NCBI GenBank assembly: GCA_003117195.1
Contig: BDSI01000023.1
Location: 124,001-188,000 of the forward strand
Length of the DNA: 64,000 bases
Reading direction: 5' to 3'
DNA from: Eudorina sp. 2006-703-Eu-15
Taxonomy: Eukaryota; Chlorophyta; Chlorophyceae; Chlamydomonadales; Volvocaceae
This document shows positions 56,116-64,000 of this stretch, one piece after another (the stretch's first letter is position 1; every line of letters begins with the position of its first letter). The position numbers were made by a program, and so were the translations under genes. The notes under the pieces are model-generated. The model had not been told where the DNA came from and ran no database searches. It saw only the letters and a program-made list of their open reading frames with translations.

Positions 56116-59100
56116 TCATGGCTTCAGTCCCGTGATCTGGGTGACCTGCCGCAGCTGCTCCATGAACGCCAGCAGGTGGTTCGAGGTGATGGCTTCTGAG
56201 CCCGGGTACGGCTTGCCGTGGTACGACAGCGACCAGCCGCACGCCTCCCGCAGCCGCGCTGACAGCTCCTCCACCCAGCGCGTCTGGCGCAGCACCCGCG
56301 CGCACAGCTCCCCGATGGCGCCCAGGCTCAGCAGGTCCGCGCGGCCCGCCTCTATCTCGCGCTGGGCCGCCACCAGGGCCTCCACCTGCGTCCAGGGAGG
56401 GGAGCGTCGCGGGCGTGGGGGATTGTTCGTTTTCACATATCTTCGTTCTCAAGGCAAGAGTATATAAAGAGTATATATATAAAGAGTATATAAAGAGTAT
56501 ATATATATTTTATATATAAATATATATATTATATATTATATTTATATATATATATATTATATATATATATATACATCCATGATGAGGCGAGGGTCACCGG
56601 TGCCTCGCCCAGAGCGTCCGAAGGCATGCTGAACCTGGCGGCGGCCGTGCCCCCGGCGCGCGCCCTCCGCACCGCCCTACCTGCGCCTCCCGCCCCAGCA
56701 CCGCCATCGCCGCCTGCTCCCACAGCTCAAGATTCCGCGCAAACTGCAGCGCCCGGTCCTTGCCCGTGAAGGCCAGCACCAGGTCCAGCCGCTGCGTGGG
56801 CGGCATGTCCAGCAGCGTCCACAGCCGCTCCAGGCGGCAGCGCACGTAGGCGCCGGCGTCCATGGAGCCGGGCGGCAGCGACGGCAGCGGCAGCAGCCCC
56901 TCCGGCGGGCTGTCCAGGGAGGCCTGCTCCACCCCTGCGGGAACAGAGGCAGCGGGGGCGGCCAGGGGCGGCAAGATGGACGATTGGACGTTGGCGAGGC
57001 CCCAGACGATCAGGCTGGCAGGCGAACACGTTACGTTGTTCCACGAGCTGAAGTAACCCAATGCGTATCGCACGCTATGCTGCTAAACACAAGGCGCAGT
57101 AGCCGCAAGCTTCTGGTTGCACGACGGCAACGTTGGTACCCTCCGTCTGTCGTGCAACCATCGTACAACAATACCATCATGGTCCCCATCGGCCCACCAC
57201 GCAGCCGCCGAATCGGTTAGCCGAATCGGTTTTCTGCGGCCGTTCCCTGCCTTCACAACTGCTTTTGCCCGCAGGCGCCATTAACATGGCCTGTGTACCG
57301 TGCACGGCGACCGCCACTGGGCCCTCCTCCCATCGCCTCTAGGGCCCTTCTGCCATCGCCTCTGGAGCCCTCCTACTTCCGCATCTGGGGCCCTTCTGCC
57401 ATTCGATCGCCCTACGTCACGTATGCCTCAGGGTTGGTCTTGGGCCGTTAGGGCTACCCTGGACAGGACCCTGTTTTCAAGGCATGCAGGTGGCGGCGTC
57501 GGCGGTCGTCGTGCTTTGCTATTCGCTCGCCTGTGGTGCGCTGCGCTTGCATGCTTGCAAGGCACTATGTGCAGCCCATCTGCTCGGGGGCCGCCAGGGT
57601 GGGTTTGCTCACAAAACACACACCTCTCAGCTCCTCGTAAAACTTGTCCATCCACGCGTCGTCGATGAACGCCCCAGCCGATTTGCGGCCTCCCGCCTGC
57701 TGCTGCTGAGGCGGCGCCGCCACCAGCAGCGGCGCCGGCGCCGTCTGCGCGCGCACATTGCCCACCAGCACCACCGGCGGCGGCGACCACCGCGGCTCGT
57801 GCGCAGACGAGTCGGGCGAGGCGTGGCGCCTAAGGTGCTCCAGGTGCTGCGAGTTGGCATCCTCCTGGGATATCCGGCTCCGGCTGTGCTCACCCGCCTT
57901 GGAACCGCCGCCGGAGGCGGCGCCCTGCGAGCCGCCGCCGCCGCCGACTGTCGGCGACCCCGCCGAGACGGCTCGTTGCCGTACATTCATGTACGACGGC
58001 CACACGCCAGACTCGGAGCTGCCTTCTTGTGTGCTGCTCTCGCCGCCGTCGCCTGTGGCGGTGGCTTCGCTGCTGATGGTGCGAGAGCTGTCAATGGCGC
58101 TGACGGTCGAGGAAGACGCGGCGGCGTAGGCGGTTGGGATGGCGGTGACGGTGCTCTTGGCGCGGGCGCGGCGGTGTATGCTGCGACGCCGCCTGCGGAT
58201 CCATCGGGCGGCACATGCGGCCGGACTCAACGGTTGGCGGTTGGAGCACGCTGACCCCCCGGTGATACCGTTCGTAGCTCACGCACGGATACGGGTGCGG
58301 CTGCATGGCGGTGCAGCGGTACAGGACCCTAGGACGTCCCAACCCAATACCCACACGCCGCGTCCCTTGCATGTCCTCCCCCCCATCCTCCCCCGTCAGC
58401 AGGGTCACCGACTAGGACTGTTGCGGCACACCTCTCACCGTCCCGCGGGCACTGCGGTCCCGCCCTCTTATCCAACCCCTGCTCCGGAGATCAGCGCAGC
58501 TGATGTTGTACCCATCGCCAGGCGACACCGCCCCGGGTCCCCGGGGCACCCGGCGACGCCACCGACCCACCGACCCACCCACCCGTCCTCCGGCCGCTGA
58601 CCGGTGGCCCTCAGCGTGGCCAGCTCGCCCGCATGCTGGGTCACATGGTCCAACGCCGCCCGAATGAACTGCGGCAGGGTGGTGGCGGTCAGCAGCTGCT
58701 TGGAGGCGGGGCCCAGATGGGACGCCAGGACGGCCTCGCGGCTGAGGCAGGAGTAGTTGAAGTTGTTGATGCTGCGGCGTCGAGTCCCACGGGGTCCCAC
58801 GGGACGGTGTACACACGCGGGGTCTGTCAGTGGTGGAGTCTCCGCGTGTGCATGACAGGGTTCGGTGTATGGGAGCTTTCTTTACGAACAGGTAACAGCA
58901 GAAGCAGTCAAGAGCCGGGGTGCTCAAAGGCGTTGGAGGGGGTCAGCTTGTGGCGCGCAACGCCGCACGGCATATGGACCTGTGTGAAAGGGTACGGGAT
59001 GACAGGCCTGTACGACAGCATCATCGCCGTACTCACGTGTCTTCTTGGATCTGTCCCAGCTTGACCTTGAGCGACTGCTCCATCAGCTCCGGGGCCATCT

Positions 59101-62100
59101 GCAACGCCTCTCGGTTGAGGCCGTTGCAGCGGAGCAGCTCATCCTGGGGGGGGGGGGGCCAAATGGGGCAAGCAGGAACGGCGGGTTGCCCGTAAGCTTG
59201 CCTCAGCGGCGACGTCAGCAGAGACGGATGCGGCTCCGGCAACCCCCTCGCCAAAGGGAGCTCAGCCGTGGGCGTCCATGGCCCGAGGGGCCACACGGCC
59301 CGTGGCAGCAGTTGACGGTGCGCGGCACTACCTTGCAACCAGGGCACGTGGCGGGGTGACCACGTCCCCCTGCAGCCCACCTTGCCCCGCGGCGCCCGTC
59401 AAGACGCTGCCGCACAGTCCGCGTGAGGTCCCCGGGCGCTGCGACCCGGAGGGCCGAAGGGCCGAGCGCTGAATACCACGCAACTAACACATGCAGGCCC
59501 CGGCAGCCCGCAGCAGCCGCCACAGGGCCTGGCCCCTGCCCGCCGCTTCTCCCCCCGCCCCTCCGCCCTCTGCCCCCCCTTCCGCCCTCACCTGCGCCGC
59601 CGCCACCTTGTCGTGGTAGGCCCTCAGGTTGGCCTCCGTGCTGGCGGCCAGGTGGCGCAGCTGCGCCTCAATGACCTCCGGGGGCAGGGTCACCCGCATC
59701 CAGTAGTCCGAGGAGTGGGCTGAAGGGGCGCAGCGCGGGGGCCAACGGGGGCAGGGGGAGGTGTCTTGCTGTCTTTATTGACAAAAAGGAGGAGAGATGT
59801 CTCACGGAACCAGGGGAGCCTGGGACGACATGTTGGAAGGGTCAAAAGCGCATCGCAGGGTGAACCTAAACACACATGCGACCCCCACAGATACACGTGT
59901 CCAGGTCCGTGTCCCTGCAACCAACAACCCAACACACACTCGCACGCGCCCTCACCCGTTCGCTGGGTGTTGGTGCCGCTCGCGCCGCCGTTTCCGTTCG
60001 CGTTGGGCGACCCGGGCGGCTGCAGAGACCCCGGCTGCTGCTGGCTGGCGCCGGCGCGGCCCATGCTGGGTATGGAGAGCAGCATGCGGCTCCCGGGACC
60101 ACCGCCGCCGCCGTTGCCAGCGCCGCCGCCGCCGCCGCCCGCACTCGAGCCGGCCGGTCCGCTGTTCCGGTTCAGCAAGGAAGCGTTGCGGACGAGTGGG
60201 GAGTGTCGCCTACCGGGACGGGAAGGGTGCGTGTGTATTGGAAATTGGTATACATATTCATACCGCGCTGCTGCCACACGGGGTGGGGGCGATAAAAAAT
60301 GTGCCAAATGAGCCTGCAGGCCGTTGAGCGCGAAATCCGATCAGTCGCGCTGACGGGAGCGGGAAGCAGTGGCGGACCGTCGGCCACACATGCGTTGCGT
60401 GTTCGCCGAATGGGTGGGCTGGACACCTGGCCCTACACGCCTCTCCGTGCTTCCCCCGCGGGTTCCCACCCGCCGCATCGGCATCCCTCCAGCACCGCTT
60501 CCGTCCTGCACTCCACCCAGCCCAACCCAGCCCCATACTGTCCTGCTCCCGCTCCTCATCCGTCCCCTGTCCGCACCCCTGCCCCACTCACTGCGCCAAC
60601 TCCGTAGCGCTCGAAGAGCCCCCTGGCCCCACAGCCGCCGGTTGCCCCAGTGGCGGCGCCTCCCCAGGCAGCCGTCGGTTGGACCCCGCCCGGGCAAACG
60701 GCACCATGCCCGGAGGTGACGGCCGCCGCCCTCCAGTCCCGCCAAATCCTCCCCCTGGCGCGCTGCTGCCCAAGGTTCCGCTGGCGCCGAAGCCACCGGT
60801 GCTGCCCAGCAAGCCGTACCCCATCCCCAGTCCGGGGCTGGGCGGCGCGCTGTCGTCCAGTCCCGTACGCAGCACCTTGTGGTACAGGCGCTCCAGGCGG
60901 GCGCCCACCGTGTCGGCGTGCACGGCAGATCGTACTTCCTTGTCAGGCTGCGGCGCGCGGAGGTTGGTGGAGGAGAGGTGTTTGTGGAGCTCCACGCGGT
61001 GCATGGACCGGGTGCGGACGTCGTTGACGGCGGGCTGGAAGACGCCTGCGGGCGGAGGCAGTCACCGGCAGCGTCCCAGACAGGAGCATCCGGGGTCTAA
61101 GGCAACGCGCCAAGGGGCGAACCAAGGACGTCGTCTTCTTTGAACGGTCCGCAGCGCTGAGAGACTACGATGTGCTCTACATCTCGTGTGGAGCCGGGCG
61201 CGCCGCCCGGCCAGCGGGCCGCGCCGGTGCCTCCGGCCCCACACCGCCGCATACACACACCCGGTTCGGGCGGGCGGTTTTCTTTTAACACACACCTGGT
61301 CATCTGTGGCTCCTCCCCCCTTCCCGCACCGCAGCCTGGTGCGCCGCACACACACACGACCCATGCGGCCCCGCAGCGACGTACCCAGCGAGAAGAGGCG
61401 GAAGCGGCGGTTGTCCCGCAGCACCGCGCAAGCCGCCACGCCCTTCTCCATGCGCTCCACCACCGCTGGCTTTTCATGCAGCAGCATGGCGCGTGCAGCG
61501 GCGGTGGCGTTGTAGCGCAGCGGGCTGTTGCGGCCCGAGCTCTGTAGGGTTGGCGGGGGAGGGGAGGGGAGGGTAGCGGTCCGAGACAGACCGGTGGGGC
61601 CGTGGTCAATGCAGCCAAAGGTCAAGGGGCGCTAGGGGTCTCGGACAGAGACGGTGTCCATACCGGGCGGCCTTCACGGCTTGACCAGGCAGAGCTTTCG
61701 TACATGCCGTACCCAATTTGCCCGTCCGCAGATCAGGGATGCGCTGGCCAGCGCGTCTGCAGCCCTGGGACCCTGGCCATCGCCACACCCGGGCAGCCGA
61801 CGTGTCATCTAAATGTGATCCTGGAACTGGATCTGCCGGACAGCGAGCGGCTCCGCCGTCTCGATGATGGCATCGGTGACAGCCATGGCAGCGCCGTACA
61901 GCGGGGCCGGAGCTAGAGGACCCGCTGCCCAGTCAGCTGCTCGTCAGACCAGTTCCCCTGTCCAGTAGTGTGGTAGTGTGGTCCTCAGGGACCCAAGCAC
62001 GCCGACCTCCCCGGCCCGGCCGAGGCCCTAACCGTAGATCAAGCTGCCTGCTCCGTTACCGCGGCATATGCCCCTGCATCGGCTGCTGCGACAGCCCCGC

Positions 62101-63060
62101 TCCCGGCTCCGTGCCGGTCTGCCGGCTCCGCTGCTGCCGCCCCGCTCCAACCGCAGCGGCTGCGGCAGCAGCACCGGCTGTCATCCGCTGAATTTCTCTC
62201 CCATCAGACCTGTCAGCCGCATTCGGACGCACCCCGAGAAAGCATCCGCATCGCCCGCTGCGCTGCGCTGAAGGGGAGCTGCGCCCGAGCGCCGCTCCCG
62301 CGCCTCCGCTGCTAGCGCTGGCCGCTCTCGCCCCTCAGCGCTCCTCCCTGATGCTGCACCAGCGGCGGCACCAGGGCCCCCCTCTCCCCACGTCGCTCCC
62401 CCTTGATGGGATGGTTACACGTTACACACGTACCAGGGCGGGCCGCGGGCCCTTTTGCCTGGGCGGCAGCCCCACCACCCATCCATATGGGCGACAGCCG
62501 CACCTGATCCGGGGAGGGGCTCCGCTGCGCCGCTTTGCCGTGAGCTTTCCCCGGCGCCTCCGACATGGAGCGCCCCTCGCTGCCGGCGTCGTCGAAGTCG
62601 TCCCGCTCGTCATCGCTGTTGACACCGTCCGCTGGTTCATTTAAGAAGTTGGCATTGAGACCGGGGTACGCCAAAGAGGATTGGATCACGCGGGAGCCAA
62701 CCACGCCGGTCCGGCGCAGGTCCTCCAGCTGACGTTGGGGGGGACCAAGGGTGGCAGCGTGGGTAACACAGGCGATAGAGAGCCCGCCGGTTGGAGGGAG
62801 GCGTGTAAGGAACGACAAGTCGGGCAGATGAGCACAGGGGTGAAGCATGCCCCTAGCTACGAGTCCTTGGGTAGCCACGTGCCGCAGAAGATTATGCCGT
62901 GCTGGTGTTAATGTTCGCTTTCGCATGCGCAACCGCGTACCGTGAAGACAGGGTCGAGGCTCTGGATTTTTCTCGCATCCTTAGGCTTGTAGATGAAGTG
63001 CAACTGACTCTTAGGCGAAGGCAGGTCATCAAGTTGAGGCAGATGCACCGGCTTTGGCAT
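56116..63060 (-). CDS. Coiled-coil protein of 904 aa, possibly ciliary
   Basis: Eleven exons in transcription order: 62941-63060, 62504-62728, 61385-61541, 60592-61045, 59956-60209, 59592-59719, 59037-59143, 58583-58771, 57624-58180, 56681-56934 and 56116-56385. All phases agree. It starts MPKPVHLPQLDDLPSPKS. Low-complexity Gly/Ser/Pro blocks (exons 4, 5 and 9) alternate with conserved-looking helical blocks: YWMRVTLPPEVIEAQLRHL, NREALQMAPELMEQSLKVK, LWTLLDMPPTQRLDLVLAF, LELWEQAAMAVLGREA and ELCARVLRQTRWVEELSAR. The C-terminal block reminds me of coiled-coil proteins such as CCDC87 in animals, with low confidence. There is no signal peptide or membrane segment. The exon 8/9 junction (58583 to 58180) was chosen by phase and is the weakest. 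The gene is divergent from the lumenal protein gene. Confidence 0.75.
56458..56573. repeat. AT-only microsatellite island
   Basis: TATATA and AAAGAGTATAT units form an almost pure AT tract of about 115 bp in the intron 56386-56680, in otherwise GC-rich DNA. Confidence 0.95.
57316..57402 (+). repeat. GGGCCCTTCTGCCATCGCCT degenerate tandem repeat
   Basis: About four imperfect units of roughly 23 bp in the intron 56935-57623 of the coiled-coil gene. Confidence 0.7.
59766..59787 (-). repeat. TTTTTGTCAATAAAGACAGC dispersed element
   Basis: The reverse complement of the copy near 34680, here in the sense orientation of the coiled-coil gene, in the intron 59720-59955. Confidence 0.65.
60233..60285 (-). 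repeat. Dispersed intronic element, coiled-coil gene intron 4
   Basis: On the minus strand it reads GGCAGCAGCGCGGTATGAAT, then ATGTATACCAATTTCCAATA. It ends about 24 bp before the acceptor next to 60209, matching the kinase-gene copies in order and orientation relative to splicing. Confidence 0.75.
61260..61296 (+). repeat. GGGTTTCTC-CACAC dispersed element, diverged copy
   Basis: GGTTCGGGCGGGCGGTTTTC then TTTTAACACACACC, in the intron 61046-61384 of the coiled-coil gene. Confidence 0.5.
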
Positions 63061-63501
63061 TATGTTCTACCTAGCGATGTGCGATTTCTCAGAGCCAAGC
63101 TATTACCACATCTGGCCTAACAGTACGTAATTAATAAGCTGAGTTATACAGCAAAGTAGACTCGGAGAAACAACGCAATGCTTGGAACCCATCGACAGTG
63201 TTCACGCTTATAACAGGGATACGTTATTGGTCATTTCAAGTCTCAAGTTGAAAGATGAAAGCCGTTACTGGAATTGCAGGCGGTTTGCAGTTTTATGTCG
63301 TACGTAGGTACGGCTTTTAATCTCTGTAAACGATGAGAGGTGTTTGGTTCCCACGGCGAATAATCTAGCTGTTACCCACACTTTGTTACAACACTACAAG
63401 TTTCATTTCTACCTGCCATCCGTACGAAACACCGACGAATCAGAACGCTTGCAGAGCAAATCTCCTTGTATTGCTACCGGATACATCCGTCACAAACGAG
63501 T
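63061..63501. promoter_or_regulatory. Shared divergent promoter region
   Basis: 441 bp separate the start codons of the coiled-coil gene (-) and the lumenal protein gene (+). The segment is AT-richer than its flanks and contains no recognisable gene. Confidence 0.45.
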
Positions 63502-64000
63502 ATGGCCGGCAATATCTCTCAAGTTATCAGCGGGCGACGATTTAATCGCGCGTGCTTTCGCGCTCACGCGTTGTCGAACGGCAGTCGCGTCGCCCCGCGA
63601 TGCAGGACTGTTGCCCCCGGCACTCCGCGCGAGCGCTCAGAATCACAACTCCAGAACATCGATCGGCGCCAGGTCATCTCAGCGCTGCTTGCGAGCGCGC
63701 TACTGCTTCCCTCGCGTCCGACGCTGGCCGAGGAATCCGAAGTTGCGCTGGAGACAAGCCCTGAAGCGGCCGCCGTAGAATCAGAGCTCACGGCGGCGGA
63801 GACGCCTATTGCATCTGACGTTGAGGTCGCGGAGGTGCCCAGCCCCTCGCCACCTGAGGAGCCCGCTGTCGCCCCGGAGCCCAATACCAGCGCCCCAGCA
63901 GCATCAGTGGCCAGCGCACCCACAAAGGTGGGCCTGAACAGCCTAAATGCGGGCGGCGACCGCTTACTCAGACAGATCCTACGGTCACTTCTTGCAGCCA
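63502..64000 (+). CDS. Thylakoid-lumen-targeted protein, 5' part only
   Basis: The open frame from the ATG at 63502 runs to the window end. Residues 1 to about 62 (MAGNISQVISGRRFNRACF onwards) are Arg/Ser/Ala-rich with few acids, a chloroplast transit peptide. Then comes NIDRRQVISALLASALLLPS followed by RPTLAEE: a twin-Arg, a hydrophobic core and an A-x-A-like cleavage site, a typical Tat-type lumenal signal. The following mature part is Pro/Glu/Ala-rich (EVPSPSPPEEPAVAPEP). After PTK a GTGGGC at 63928 may be a phase-0 donor; TTCTTGCAG just before the window end could be its acceptor, or the frame may simply continue. The mature domain is out of view, so the function is unknown. Confidence 0.72.
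   Translation, partial: MAGNISQVISGRRFNRACFRAHALSNGSRVAPRCRTVAPGTPRERSESQLQNIDRRQVISALLASALLLPSRPTLAEESEVALETSPEAAAVESELTAAETPIASDVEVAEVPSPSPPEEPAVAPEPNTSAPAASVASAPTKVGLNSLNAGGDRLLRQILRSLLAA

Noticed and set aside
57115..57159. Small inverted repeat GGTTGCACGAC / GTCGTGCAACC
   Set aside because: Only 11 bp arms with a 23-nt spacer; this is within chance for a 64-kb GC-rich window and has no other support.
61799..61920. Minus-strand stretch reading YGAAMAVTDAIIETAEPL as a possible extra exon of the coiled-coil gene
   Set aside because: It looks protein-like but has no plausible donor, and the flanking exons (62504-62728 and 61385-61541) already join in phase without it.

Overview
The window is nuclear DNA of a GC-rich green alga, most likely a chlorophyte near Chlamydomonadales. 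The evidence is long runs of short phase-matched exons with GT-AG introns, alanine/glycine/proline-rich low-complexity inserts, GC-rich third codon positions, CA-type and other microsatellites, TGTAA polyadenylation signals shortly after several stop codons, and chloroplast, thylakoid-lumen and mitochondrial targeting sequences. No bacterial, organellar or viral genes were seen. All gene models were built by hand by joining exons whose splice phases agree. Domain identities are solid; individual splice sites, and especially 5' ends, are predictions.

Layout. 1-2880 (+): 3' part of a family X DNA polymerase with Pol mu/TdT-type signatures. 3440-7325 (+): plastid fibrillin with two PAP domains. 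7721-12814 (+): N-myristoylated TKL-type protein kinase. 12815-17621: gene-poor convergent intergenic region. 17622-18481 (-): small helical, plastid-type protein. 19128-23619 (+): PRMT5 arginine methyltransferase. 24753-26219 (+): DI-x-G repeat protein. 26220-29202: gene-poor convergent interval. 29203-36826 (-): Myb + JAMM/MPN protein resembling the histone H2A deubiquitinase MYSM1. 37119-41109 (+): mitochondrial ribosomal GTPase-like protein mS29/DAP3. 41110-44068: one doubtful minus-strand gene. 44069-48691 (+): dihydrofolate/folylpolyglutamate synthase. 48692-52563: gene-poor, with a striking hairpin. 52564-54831 (-): cysteine dioxygenase. 56116-63060 (-): 904-aa coiled-coil protein of unknown function. 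63502 to the end (+): start of a thylakoid-lumen-targeted protein.

The genes do not form one pathway. They are a mixed set of housekeeping functions: DNA repair, plastid lipid bodies, signalling, chromatin and arginine methylation, mitochondrial translation, folate and sulfur-amino-acid metabolism, and a possible ciliary component. Three gene pairs are divergent with short shared promoters (17622/19128, 36826/37119, 63060/63502). The long empty stretches lie between convergent genes.

The least expected structure is non-coding. A short dispersed element recurs just upstream of 3' splice sites in several unrelated genes. Two other short repeat families sit mostly in introns. There are two long near-perfect hairpins, and several microsatellites that abut splice sites.
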